Below are positions 7,495 through 16,216 of a DNA stretch of 64,000 bases, in pieces. A program made the position numbers and the translations under genes. The stretch is taken from the NCBI GenBank assembly GCA_963789355.1, contig CAWBKK010000009.1:62001-126000 (forward strand). The letters are read 5' to 3'. Below the pieces are notes generated by a model. It was given only the letters and a program-made list of their open reading frames with translations. It ran no database searches and had not been told where the DNA came from. How positions within the stretch are numbered: the first letter of the stretch is position 1; each line of letters starts with the position of its first letter. The stretch comes from Gaiellasilicea sp963789355. Lineage in GTDB: Bacteria; Actinomycetota; Thermoleophilia; Gaiellales; Gaiellaceae.

Positions 7495-8540
7495 GTGCCC
7501 GCCAGCAGCACGAGCCGGTCACGATGGATCGCCTCAACGTTGGCCGGTCGGCCGCTGAGCTCCGCCGAGTCGACCGAGGTGATTCCCCGCGCGAACGGAA
7601 CCTCGTCGGTGCCGCGGAGCTCGACCCCGTCCCCGGCCCGAAAGTCCGGCGTCCAGCCGACGACGCCGACGGCGAGGAGACTGGCGCCCCCGACGACCGC
7701 GCGCCTCGCCCCGTCGTCGACGGTGATCGTCGCGTCGATCCGCTTGCCGAAGCGGAGCCAGAGCTTGTAGGCCGAGGCCGGGCCCGCCGCTGCCGAGAAC
7801 CGAGTGCCGCGGCCCTCGCCCGCGACCAGCGGCCCGAGCACGGACGGGCCGGTGCCGCTCGCGATCACGGTCGGGATCCCGGCCGCAGCGGCGAGCTCGG
7901 CCGCCTGCACCTTGCTCTCCATCCCGCCGCGGCCGAGCGTCGTGGCGCCGCCGAACACCGCTTCCCTCGCGTCGGATCCCTCCGCGATCAGCGTCGCCCC
8001 CGGACGGCCCGGCGCGTGCGTGTGGACGCCTTCGACGGACGTGAGCAGGACGAGCAGGCGGGCGCGGCAGAGGACGGCGACCTGGGCGGCGAGAGCGTCG
8101 TTGTCGCCGAAGCTGATCTCGTCCGTCGCCGTCGCGTCATTCTCGTTCACGACCGGCACGGCCCCGAGCGAGAAGAGGGCATCGAGGGTACCGCGGACGT
8201 TCACGTACGCCCGCCGGTCGGCGATCTCCGAGCCGGTGAGCAGCACCTGGGCGGCGCGGAGGCCGTTGCGGGCGAAGACCTCCTCCCACGCGCGCTGCAG
8301 CTGCGACTGCCCGAGCGCCGAGGCGGCCTGCAGCTTCGGGAGCGAGCGCGGTCGCGACGTCAGGCCGAGCTGCGGCAGCCCGAGCGCGATCGCTCCTGAG
8401 GAGACGACGCAGACCGGCGTCCCGACGGCGACGAGCTCGGCGATCTCGGCCGCCCGCGCTCGCAGCAGCTGCCGCCGGACGCGCCCGCGGCCGTCGGCGA
8501 CGAGCGCGGAGCCGAGCTTGACGACGACCGGCCGGCTCAT
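7491..8540 (-). CDS. proB: Glutamate 5-kinase
   Basis: ProB phosphorylates glutamate in the first step of proline synthesis. The product is 349 aa: an amino-acid kinase domain (VVVKLGSALV; VVNENDATATDEISFGDND) and a C-terminal PUA domain from about residue 270. The ATG at 8540 overlaps the proA stop as ATGA, so proA and proB are translated together. The order ppa-proA-proB is less usual than proB-proA. Confidence 0.95.
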   Translation of the reverse strand: MSRPVVVKLGSALVADGRGRVRRQLLRARAAEIAELVAVGTPVCVVSSGAIALGLPQLGLTSRPRSLPKLQAASALGQSQLQRAWEEVFARNGLRAAQVLLTGSEIADRRAYVNVRGTLDALFSLGAVPVVNENDATATDEISFGDNDALAAQVAVLCRARLLVLLTSVEGVHTHAPGRPGATLIAEGSDAREAVFGGATTLGRGGMESKVQAAELAAAAGIPTVIASGTGPSVLGPLVAGEGRGTRFSAAAGPASAYKLWLRFGKRIDATITVDDGARRAVVGGASLLAVGVVGWTPDFRAGDGVELRGTDEVPFARGITSVDSAELSGRPANVEAIHRDRLVLLAGT

Positions 8541-9796
8541 CGGCTCTGGGTGCCGTCGCCGACGACCCTGTACTGCCGCAACCAGAGGTCTCGGTAGGTG
8601 ACCGGGCCTCGGGGCCCGGGCACCCAGTCGACGTTGATCCCGGTCTCGGGCGCGCCGGTGAGGGCGAAGCCGTCGGTGAACCTCGTCGAGGCCTGCCAGA
8701 ACGCGGCCGTGCCGCGATAGCGGTCGAGGAAGAGCTCCGCGACGGCCCTGTCCTCGGAGACGATCGTCGCGGCGAGCGCGGAGGTCTGGCCGTTCGCGAT
8801 CGCGGCCGCGTCCTCCGGCCCGGCGACGACGTCCACCGAGACAGTGGCGACCCGGTCGGGATCGTTCGCCCACTCGTGCCCCAGCCGGACGTCGAGCGGC
8901 GCCAGCTCGGAGTGAGCACGCGCCCGCTCGGTCCCGCGGAGCTCGATCCCCAGCCGCTCGAGCAGCGGCACGATCCGTTCCAGCATCGCCGCGGCGACGT
9001 CCTCGTCCAGCAGGAGGAGGTTGAGCCGGTTGCAGACGCCGAGCCGGTCGAGGCTCGCCTCGACGATCGCCTCGACCATGCTCGGGTCGGCGGACGGCGC
9101 GACGTAGAGCACGCCGCCGCCCTCCGCATGAGCGAGCGTCCGGACGCCGTGCTCGGCCGCGTGGCGGGCCAGGGCCGCCGTCGTCTCGCCGCTACCGCGC
9201 AGGATCACGAGGGGGACGAGCCGCGGCAACGAGACGAGCACTCGAGCGCCCTCACGGTCCGGCGAGCGCACGAGCCCGACCGCCTCGGGCGGCAGCCCGG
9301 CCTCCGCGAGCGCCGGCCGCAGCACCTCGTCGACGAGCGCCGTCACGGTCCCGAGGGCGGCGCCGCCGGTGCGCAGCACCGCCCCGTTCAGGCTCTTCAG
9401 CAGCTGGCCGGCGACATCGACCGCGACGTTCGGCCGCGCCTCGAAGTTCGCGCCGACGACGCCGATCGGGATCCGCCGCTCGGACACCTCGAGTCCGTTC
9501 GCGAGCCGCCAGGAGTCGATCTCGCGCTCGAGGGGAGGCAGCGCCGCCAGCTCGCGCAGCTGCGCCTCGATCGCCCCGAGCCGCTCAGGATCGAGGCGAA
9601 GCCGGTCGAGCGCGCCCTCGTCGAGGCCGTCGGCCCCGGCGACGTCGGCGGCGTTGGCCGCGAGAATCGAATCGCGGCACACAGAGACTCGATCGGCGGC
9701 GATCTTGAGGGCGGCGGTCACCGCAGCATCGGCAAGGCGCGGCACCGCCTCGTTCGCGGCCGCGGCCTCGCGGGCGACGGATTCGTGGAGCGTCAG
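8537..9796 (-). CDS. proA: Gamma-glutamyl phosphate reductase
   Basis: ProA reduces glutamyl phosphate to the semialdehyde with NADPH, second step of proline synthesis. At 419 aa it matches the usual 417. The catalytic cysteine is in LGVCNRLNLLL, and the substrate-binding stretch VGANFEARPNVAVD is present. No ATG, GTG or TTG is found near the conserved N-terminus. The only suitable codon is CTG at 9796, which overlaps the ppa stop as CTGA, the same geometry as the ATGA and GTGA junctions of neighbouring genes. A CUG start is therefore inferred. Confidence 0.9.
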   Translation of the reverse strand: MTLHESVAREAAAANEAVPRLADAAVTAALKIAADRVSVCRDSILAANAADVAGADGLDEGALDRLRLDPERLGAIEAQLRELAALPPLEREIDSWRLANGLEVSERRIPIGVVGANFEARPNVAVDVAGQLLKSLNGAVLRTGGAALGTVTALVDEVLRPALAEAGLPPEAVGLVRSPDREGARVLVSLPRLVPLVILRGSGETTAALARHAAEHGVRTLAHAEGGGVLYVAPSADPSMVEAIVEASLDRLGVCNRLNLLLLDEDVAAAMLERIVPLLERLGIELRGTERARAHSELAPLDVRLGHEWANDPDRVATVSVDVVAGPEDAAAIANGQTSALAATIVSEDRAVAELFLDRYRGTAAFWQASTRFTDGFALTGAPETGINVDWVPGPRGPVTYRDLWLRQYRVVGDGTQSR

Positions 9797-10266
9797 GCCG
9801 CTCGCCGCCGTGCCTCTTCGATCACCTGCTCGGCCTCGGCCCGGTTGCCGTAGCCACGCGTCTCGGTCTTCTTCGCCTCGAGATCCTTGTAGACCTGGAA
9901 GAAGTGCTCGATCTCGTCGCGGAACTCGGACGGGATGTCGTGGATGTCGTGCACGCGCATCCAGGCGGGGTCGCGGAGCGGGACGAGGATCACCTTCTCG
10001 TCCGGGCCCTTCTCGTCGGTCATGTGGAAGACGCCGACGACGCGCGCGTTGATACGGCAGCCGGGGAAGGTCGGCTCGCCGACGAGGACGAGGGCGTCGA
10101 GCGGGTCGCCGTCCTCGCCGAGCGTCCCCTCGATGAAGCCGTAGTCGGCCGGATAGGTCATCGACGTGAACAAGCGGCGGTCGAGGACGACGTGGCCCGT
10201 GGTCGCGTCGACCTCGTACTTGTTCCGCGAGCCCATCGGCACCTCGACGAAGACCATGACGTCCAT
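9793..10266 (-). CDS. ppa: Inorganic pyrophosphatase
   Basis: This is a family I soluble pyrophosphatase of 157 aa. It carries YGFIEGTLGEDGDPLDALV, with the metal-binding aspartates, and VYKDLEAKK near the end. It hydrolyses pyrophosphate in the cytoplasm. ATG 10266 is chosen because TAGGCT (10280-10275) lies 8 nt upstream, which fits a leaderless transcript; ATG 10257 is an alternative. It leads the ppa-proA-proB operon and is divergent from mutS2. Confidence 0.93.
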   Translation of the reverse strand: MDVMVFVEVPMGSRNKYEVDATTGHVVLDRRLFTSMTYPADYGFIEGTLGEDGDPLDALVLVGEPTFPGCRINARVVGVFHMTDEKGPDEKVILVPLRDPAWMRVHDIHDIPSEFRDEIEHFFQVYKDLEAKKTETRGYGNRAEAEQVIEEARRRAA

Positions 10267-10274
10267 CGGGAGCG

Positions 10275-10284
10275 AGCCTACACT
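10275..10284. promoter_or_regulatory. Overlapping divergent -10 boxes for ppa and mutS2
   Basis: On the plus strand TACACT (10279-10284) lies 7 nt before the mutS2 ATG. On the minus strand TAGGCT (10280-10275) lies 8 nt before the ppa ATG. Only 25 bp separate the two start codons, leaving no room for leaders, so both mRNAs should be leaderless. Confidence 0.6.
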
Positions 10285-10291
10285 CGGCCTT

Positions 10292-12652
10292 ATGGATCCG
10301 AACGCCCTCGAGGTGCTGGAGTTTCCGGCGATCCGGGAGCGGCTCGCGAGCGCCGCCGCGACGGACTTCGGCATCGAGCTCGCACGGGCGCTGACGCCGT
10401 CCCCGGATCCCGAAGAGGTCGCCCGGCGGCAGGCGCTGACGGCCGAGGCGATCGGCCTCCTCGACGAATCGCTCGAGCCGCCGCTCGAGCAGATCCGGGA
10501 CGTGCGCGAGCAGGCGGCGCACGCTGCGCTCGGCGGCGCGCTCTCGCCCCAGGCGCTCCGGCACGTCTCCGACACGGCCGGCGGCTCGCTGCGGGCGCGC
10601 GCGGCGCTCGACGACGTTGCTGCGCCGCTTCTCCGGACGCTCGCCGCTGCTGTCGACCCGGCGCTCGCACCGCTCGCGAAGGCGATCGACCGCGCCATCG
10701 AGGAGGACGGCTCCGATCTGCGCGACAACGCCTCGCCGAAGCTCCGCAAGCTGCGCGGCGAGCTCCGAACCGGACGCCAGCGCGTGCGCGACAAGCTCGA
10801 GCAGCTCGTGCGCTCGAGCGACCTGCGCGAGCACCTGCAGGAGGACTTCATCACCCTCCGCGGCGGGCGGCCCGTCCTCGCGGTGAAGGCGAGTGCGCGC
10901 CGCAGCGTGCCCGGGATCGTCCACGACGCCTCCGACTCCGGCCAGACGCTGTTCGTGGAGCCGTTCGACGTCGTCGAGCTGAGCAACCGCCAGTCCGAGG
11001 CGACGAGCGCCGAGCGCGAGGAGGTGGAGCGGATCCTGCGCGAGCTGTCAGCTGCCGTCGGCGAGGCCGACGCGCTGCTGACCGCGGCCGTGGTGGCGAC
11101 GGGCCGGATCGACCTGACGCTGGCGCTGGGCACGCTCTCGCGCGGCTGGAAGGGCGCGGCAGTCGAGGTCTCCGACGAGGTGCGGCTCGCCGGCGCTCGC
11201 CATCCGCTGCTCGACGCGAAGCTCGCAGTGCCGATCGACCTCGACCTCGGCGCCCTCCGCGCGCTCGTGATCAGCGGCCCGAACACGGGCGGCAAGACGG
11301 TGGCGCTGAAGACGCTCGGGCTCGCCGCGCTCCTGCATCAGTCCGGGCTGCGGCCGCCGGCCGAGACGGCGGCGCTGCCGGTCTTCGACCAGGTGCTCGC
11401 GGACATCGGCGACCGCCAGTCGATCGAGATGAGCCTCTCGACCTTCTCCGGCCACGTCGCCAGCATCGTCGCGATCCTGGCGGCGGCGGGCGAGCGCTCG
11501 CTCGTGCTGCTCGACGAGCTCGCGTCGGGCACCGACCCCGTCGAGGGCTCGGCGCTCGCGCAGGCGCTCGTCGCGCGGCTGGCGGAGCAGGCGCGGCTGA
11601 CGCTCGTCACGACCCACTACCCGGAGCTGAAGGAGTGGGCGAGCGCGAGCGAAGGGGTCGCGAACGCCGGCACCGGCTTCGATCCCGAGACGCACGCGCC
11701 GCTCTACCGCGTCGCCCTCGGCCGGCCGGGGACGTCGCACGCACTCCAGATCGCCGAGCGGCTCGGGCTCGACGCGAGCATCGTCGCCGCCGCGCGCGAG
11801 CGGGTGGCGCCCGAGCGCCTGCGGATCCAGGAGCTGCTCGCCGAGACGGAGGCGGCGGAGCGCGAAGCCGCGTCCGACCGCGAAGCCGCTAAAGGCGAGC
11901 GCGCCGAAGCTGCCGAGCTCGGAGCAACGCTGCGGACCCGCGAGCAGGAGCTGCAGGCCGAGATCGAGTCCGTCCGGGCCTCCGCGGCCTCCGCCCGCGA
12001 GCGGGCGGCGGAGGAGGCCCGGAGCGACCTGGCTGCGGCCCGGGCGGAGCTCGCGGCTCTGCGCGAGGAGATCCGAACCGCTCGACGCCGCCGGCGCGAC
12101 GAGCCGGAGCGCGACCGCCGCCTCGGGGCGGCCGCCGACCGCGCCGTTCGGGCGGAACGCGCGATCAGCCGGCTCGACGAGCCGCTGCCCTTCACCGGCC
12201 CACTGGCGGCCGGCGACCCCGTCGAGGCGCCCGCACTCGGCGTTCACGGCACGATCGCAACGATCGAGGGGGAAGAGGCCGAGGTTGTGGGCGCGGCCGG
12301 CCACCGGCTCCGGATCCCGCTCGCCCGGCTGCGCCCGTCGCGCAAGCGGGAGCCGGAGGCTGAAGCTCCCGTCAAGGTCGTCGCAGCGGCGCGCGGCGAC
12401 GTCTCCGATGAGCTCGACGTCCGCGGGCAGCGGGCACAGGAGGCTCGCGAGGCCGTGCGGTCGTTCGTCGACGATGCAGCTCTCGCAGGGCTGCCGAGCG
12501 TGCGGATCATTCACGGCCGGGCGACGGGAGCGGTCCGCGCGGCGGTCCGCGACGAGCTCGACAAGCACCCGCTCGTGGACAGCCGCGAGAGCGACTCGGC
12601 CGACGGCGCGACCGTGGCTCAGCTCGGCTCCTCGACCACCTTCGCCGCGTAG
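10292..12652 (+). CDS. mutS2: MutS2, ribosome-splitting/ anti-recombination ATPase
   Basis: The 786-aa product has full MutS2 length. Walker A is GPNTGGKT, Walker B is LVLLDELASGTDP. A long coiled coil follows (about residues 520-640), then a KOW-like segment and a C-terminal Smr domain (LDVRGQRAQEA; HGRATGAVR). MutS2 lacks the MutS mismatch-reading domain. In Bacillus it splits collided ribosomes and feeds ribosome quality control; in other bacteria it suppresses recombination. The 3' end overlaps a VLRF1-type release factor on the opposite strand by 34 bp. Confidence 0.95.
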   Translation: MDPNALEVLEFPAIRERLASAAATDFGIELARALTPSPDPEEVARRQALTAEAIGLLDESLEPPLEQIRDVREQAAHAALGGALSPQALRHVSDTAGGSLRARAALDDVAAPLLRTLAAAVDPALAPLAKAIDRAIEEDGSDLRDNASPKLRKLRGELRTGRQRVRDKLEQLVRSSDLREHLQEDFITLRGGRPVLAVKASARRSVPGIVHDASDSGQTLFVEPFDVVELSNRQSEATSAEREEVERILRELSAAVGEADALLTAAVVATGRIDLTLALGTLSRGWKGAAVEVSDEVRLAGARHPLLDAKLAVPIDLDLGALRALVISGPNTGGKTVALKTLGLAALLHQSGLRPPAETAALPVFDQVLADIGDRQSIEMSLSTFSGHVASIVAILAAAGERSLVLLDELASGTDPVEGSALAQALVARLAEQARLTLVTTHYPELKEWASASEGVANAGTGFDPETHAPLYRVALGRPGTSHALQIAERLGLDASIVAAARERVAPERLRIQELLAETEAAEREAASDREAAKGERAEAAELGATLRTREQELQAEIESVRASAASARERAAEEARSDLAAARAELAALREEIRTARRRRRDEPERDRRLGAAADRAVRAERAISRLDEPLPFTGPLAAGDPVEAPALGVHGTIATIEGEEAEVVGAAGHRLRIPLARLRPSRKREPEAEAPVKVVAAARGDVSDELDVRGQRAQEAREAVRSFVDDAALAGLPSVRIIHGRATGAVRAAVRDELDKHPLVDSRESDSADGATVAQLGSSTTFAA

Positions 12653-13248
12653 AGCTGGTAGGGCAGCGCCTCGAGGACTCGAAGGCGCGGCTCGGGGACG
12701 TCGAAGAAGCGCTCCAGCGCGAGCGGCTGCAGCCACGCCAGGTCGCCACGAGACTCGAGCGCACGCGAGACGGCCGACCGGTCGCCGCCGAGCGCGACGT
12801 GCTCGACGCGCTCGCGCCACGGCTCGAGGACGCGGGCGGCCTCCGCTGCGGCGGCGTCGATCAGCTCGCGCTCCTGCTCGCCGCGCCGCCGCCGGAAGCG
12901 GTTCGCCGAAGAACCCCCCTTCTTGTGCCGGTTCTTGACGAAGCGGCTGCCGACCTTCGAGGCGACGAGGCGCTCCCCCTCGAAGACGCCGACCGCGTAG
13001 CCGCCCAGCCGGACGAGCAGGGCGGCGACCCTGGGCTCGACGGCGAGCGCGTCCAGCAGCGGGTCGGCGCGGACGACCTCGTACTCGCCCTCGTGGTCGA
13101 GCCCGAACGGGGGCGAGATCGTCAGCACGGCCTCGTCGAGCTCGATCCGAGCGCTCCCGCCGGCGTAGACGATCCGGCCGGGCGTGCCTTCGAGCGCAGC
13201 CACGCGCTTGGCGACGTTGGCGCGGCCGATGTAGCGGGTCTCCGTCAC
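12619..13248 (-). CDS. Actinobacterial VLRF1-type peptidyl-tRNA release factor
   Basis: The 209-aa product resembles the acVLRF1 family, bacterial relatives of Vms1/ANKZF1 that cut peptidyl-tRNA on stalled large subunits. The hallmark is the basic loop around residues 105-125 (KNRHKKGGSSANRFRRRRG). Characterised relatives, as I recall them, have a glutamine in this loop (GGxSQ); here the positions read GGSSAN, so catalysis may differ. It is convergent with, and overlaps, mutS2, another ribosome-rescue factor. Family call is by motif recognition only. Confidence 0.7.
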   Translation of the reverse strand: MTETRYIGRANVAKRVAALEGTPGRIVYAGGSARIELDEAVLTISPPFGLDHEGEYEVVRADPLLDALAVEPRVAALLVRLGGYAVGVFEGERLVASKVGSRFVKNRHKKGGSSANRFRRRRGEQERELIDAAAAEAARVLEPWRERVEHVALGGDRSAVSRALESRGDLAWLQPLALERFFDVPEPRLRVLEALPYQLYAAKVVEEPS

Positions 13249-13298
13249 GAGTAGACCGTATTGACCCGAGCGCGACAGCGTGAGTACGCTCGCTGACG

Positions 13299-14651
13299 GT
13301 GAGCATCAGCGCCCTCGAGCCCGCTGCCGCGGCCCGCGGCTTCGCGGGTGACTTCCTCACGGACGACCACCCGGCGTACGACGAGGCGCGGACGACCTTC
13401 AACGCGCTCGTCGACCGGCGTCCGCTCGCGATCGCGCGTTGCCGCGGCACCTCGGACGTGGTCGTGGCGCTTGCGATCGCAGCGGAGAACGGTCTCCCGG
13501 TCGCCGTGCGCGGCGGGGGCCACAACGTGGCCGGTCACGCCGTCTGCGACGGCGGGCTCGTGATCGAGCTCTCGAGCATGAACGCAGTCGAGGTCGACGC
13601 GGACGCACGCATCGCACGTGCCGGCGGGGGCGCGACGTGGCGGGTGTTCGACGCGGCGACGCAGGCGCATGGCCTGGCCGCGCCGGGCGGCACGTTCGGG
13701 ACGACGGGAGTCGGCGGGCTGACGCTCAGCGGCGGCATCGGCTTCCTGATCGGCCGCCACGGGCTCACGTGCGACAACGTCGTTGGCGCCGAGATCGTCA
13801 CCGTCGCAGGCGACGTGGTGGAGGCGAGCGAGCGCGAGAACGCCGAGCTCTTCTGGGCGATCCGAGGCGGGGGAGGCAACTTCGGCGTCGTCACGCGGCT
13901 CGACTTCCGGCTCCACCCGGTCGACGAGATCGTCGGCGGCGTGCTCGTCTGGCCGTTCGCCGCAGCCTCGGAGCCGATGCGCGTCTTCCGCGACACCGCC
14001 CTTGTCGCGCCCGACGACTTCACGACGCAGGCCGTGCTCGGGCACTCCACCGAGACCGGCACGTGCCTGTTCGCCGTCATCGTCTGCTCGACCGGGCCGG
14101 ACGACGAGCCGGAGCTCCTTCGCCGGCTCCGTCGCGTGGAGGGACTCGAGGCCGACGAGGTGCGGCGACGGCCGTACCTGGAGCTGCAGAGCATGCTCGA
14201 CATGCCGTTCGGGCTCCGGCACTACTGGAAGGGGCATTTCGTGCGCGAGCTGCCGGACGCGCTGCTGGACGACCTGGAGCAGTCGATCGACCCGGAACGG
14301 CCCCGCGGCTCGATCCTGTTGGAGGCGATCCACGGCGCAGCCTCGCGCGTCCCGCGCGGGGCCACACCGGTCGGCTTCCGCGATGCGGCCTTCAACGTCA
14401 GCGCACTCGGGATCTGGAAGGACCCGGCGGCCGACGAGGAGGTGATCGCGTGGGCGCGATCGACGGCGGCAGCGGCGGCAGCGCACTCGCTCCAGGGCGG
14501 CGGCTACCTCAACTACATGCAGGCGGACGAGCCAGTCGAGCGCGTCCGCGCGGCATTCGGAGCCGAGACGTTCGAACGCCTGCGTGCGGTCAAGCGGCAG
14601 TACGACCCGGGGAACGTGCTCCGCTTCAACCAGAACGTCCCGCCGGCCTGA
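13299..14651 (+). CDS. FAD-linked oxidase (berberine-bridge-enzyme type)
   Basis: This 450-aa protein has a PCMH-type FAD domain: RGGGHNVAGH supplies the histidine for covalent FAD, and GTFGTTGVGGLTLSGG completes the site. The cysteine seen in bicovalent BBE enzymes is absent (GTTGVGG), so a single covalent link is predicted. The C-terminal BBE segment is YLNYMQ...QYDPGNVLRFNQN. The substrate is unknown; relatives oxidise sugars or alcohols. TACGCT (13285-13290) lies 8 nt before the GTG start. The stop overlaps the next gene (TGATG). Confidence 0.85.
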   Translation: MSISALEPAAAARGFAGDFLTDDHPAYDEARTTFNALVDRRPLAIARCRGTSDVVVALAIAAENGLPVAVRGGGHNVAGHAVCDGGLVIELSSMNAVEVDADARIARAGGGATWRVFDAATQAHGLAAPGGTFGTTGVGGLTLSGGIGFLIGRHGLTCDNVVGAEIVTVAGDVVEASERENAELFWAIRGGGGNFGVVTRLDFRLHPVDEIVGGVLVWPFAAASEPMRVFRDTALVAPDDFTTQAVLGHSTETGTCLFAVIVCSTGPDDEPELLRRLRRVEGLEADEVRRRPYLELQSMLDMPFGLRHYWKGHFVRELPDALLDDLEQSIDPERPRGSILLEAIHGAASRVPRGATPVGFRDAAFNVSALGIWKDPAADEEVIAWARSTAAAAAAHSLQGGGYLNYMQADEPVERVRAAFGAETFERLRAVKRQYDPGNVLRFNQNVPPA

Positions 14652-16207
14652 TGGCCGTCACCGGGACACGCGGCGCGAATCAGCCGCCGCCGCTCGCGGG
14701 CTACAACCTCTTCGAGCAGGACACGGCGCTCGTCGAGGGGCTACGCCGGGAGGGCGGCGCACCGTGGGAAGCGCAGGTCGCGGCGTTCGGAGAGGCACTC
14801 GGCGGCGAGCCGCTCGAGTGGGGCCGGCTCGCGAACGAGCAGCCGCCGCAGCTGCGGACGCACGACCGCTACGGCGAGCGGATCGACGAGATCGAGTTTC
14901 ATCCCGCGTGGGACTCGCTGCTCCGGCTCGGACTCGAGGCGCGGGTGCAGTCGCTGCCGTGGGTGGAGCCCGCGCCGGGCGCCCACGTTGCCCGGGCCGC
15001 GCTCTTCATGCTGCTCGGCCAGGTCGAGGCCGGGGTCGGCTGCCCGCTCTCGATGACGTTCGCAGCCGTGCCCGCGCTCCGCGCCGAGCCGGAGCTCGCG
15101 GCCGAGTGGGTCCCGCGGCTGACGAGCGGCAACGTGCTCTGCGGGATGGCGATGACCGAGCGCCAGGGCGGCTCCGACGTGCGCGCGAACGAGACGACCG
15201 CGCGATCCAGCGGCGATGCCTGGGAGCTGGACGGGCACAAGTGGTTCTGCTCGGCGCCGATGAGCGACGCGTTCCTGGTGCTCGCGCAGGCGCCGGCCGG
15301 GCTCTCGTGCTTCTTGCTGGAGCGTCCGCAGCCGGGCTTCCGGATCGAGCGGCTGAAGGACAAGCTCGGCAACCGTTCGAACGCGTCCGCGGAGATCCGG
15401 CTCGACGGTGCGGTCGCACGGCTCGTCGGCGAGGAGGGTCGCGGCGTCCGGACGATCCTCGAGATGGTCATCCACACGCGGCTCGACTGCGTGCTCGGCT
15501 CGACCGCGCTGATGCGACGCGCGGTCGCGGAGGCGACACACCACGCCGCCCACCGCTCCGCATTCGGCCGGCTCCTCTCGGAGCAGCCGCTGATGCAGAA
15601 CGTCCTCGCCGACCTCTGCGTCGAGTCGGAGGCCGCGACGGTGACGGCGCTGCGGCTCGCGCGGGCATTCGACGAGGCGGACGGGCCGTTCCGGCGGCTC
15701 GCCACGGCCGCCGCCAAGTTCTGGGTCTGCAAGCGGACGCCGCCGCTCGTCGCCGAGGCGCTCGAGTGCCTGGGCGGCAACGGCTTCGTCGAGGACTCGC
15801 AGCTCCCGCGCCTCTTCCGCGAGAGCCCGCTCAACTCGATCTGGGAGGGCTCCGGCAACGTCAACGCGCTCGACGTCCTGCGCGCCCTGGAGCGCGAGCC
15901 GGCGAGCGGCGAAGCGTTCCTCGCCGAGGTGCGCCTCGGGGCCGGCGCCGACCGGCGGCTCGACGCGGCGGTTGGGCGGCTCGAACGGGAGCTCGCCGCA
16001 CCGGAGGAGCAGAGCGCGCGGCGGCTCCTGGAGCTGCTCGCCGTGACGCTGCAGGGCTCCCTGCTCGTCCGCCACGGCGCGCCCGAGGTCGCGGACGCGT
16101 TCTGCGGCTCACGCCTCGACCGCCCGGGCGGGGTCTTCGGGACGCTCCCTTCCGGCCTCGACCTGCCCGCAATCGGAGAGCGGCACCGACCGCGCGTTGC
16201 CGGGTAA
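14651..16207 (+). CDS. AidB-like acyl-CoA dehydrogenase
   Basis: The 518-aa product follows the AidB layout: N-terminal extension (AGYNLFEQDTAL), FAD-binding core (MAMTERQGGSDVRAN; DGHKWFCSAPMSDAFLVLA) and the C-terminal ESPLNSIWEGSGNVNALDV. AidB of E. coli is linked to alkylation damage, with weak acyl-CoA dehydrogenase activity; here a fatty-acid or aromatic acyl-CoA role is equally possible, given the neighbouring enoyl-CoA hydratases. ATG 14651 shares a base with the stop of the FAD oxidase. Confidence 0.85.
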   Translation: MAVTGTRGANQPPPLAGYNLFEQDTALVEGLRREGGAPWEAQVAAFGEALGGEPLEWGRLANEQPPQLRTHDRYGERIDEIEFHPAWDSLLRLGLEARVQSLPWVEPAPGAHVARAALFMLLGQVEAGVGCPLSMTFAAVPALRAEPELAAEWVPRLTSGNVLCGMAMTERQGGSDVRANETTARSSGDAWELDGHKWFCSAPMSDAFLVLAQAPAGLSCFLLERPQPGFRIERLKDKLGNRSNASAEIRLDGAVARLVGEEGRGVRTILEMVIHTRLDCVLGSTALMRRAVAEATHHAAHRSAFGRLLSEQPLMQNVLADLCVESEAATVTALRLARAFDEADGPFRRLATAAAKFWVCKRTPPLVAEALECLGGNGFVEDSQLPRLFRESPLNSIWEGSGNVNALDVLRALEREPASGEAFLAEVRLGAGADRRLDAAVGRLERELAAPEEQSARRLLELLAVTLQGSLLVRHGAPEVADAFCGSRLDRPGGVFGTLPSGLDLPAIGERHRPRVAG

Positions 16208-16216
16208 GCTCGGCGG

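Noticed and set aside
6702..8399. 565-aa plus-strand open frame over glucose dehydrogenase and proB
   Set aside because: Arg/Ala/Pro-rich shadow translation typical of GC-rich antisense or shifted frames; real genes on other frames have clear motifs.
8537..10924. 795-aa minus-strand open frame
   Set aside because: Only the part from 9796 down is proA; the upstream part is shadow frame over ppa and mutS2.
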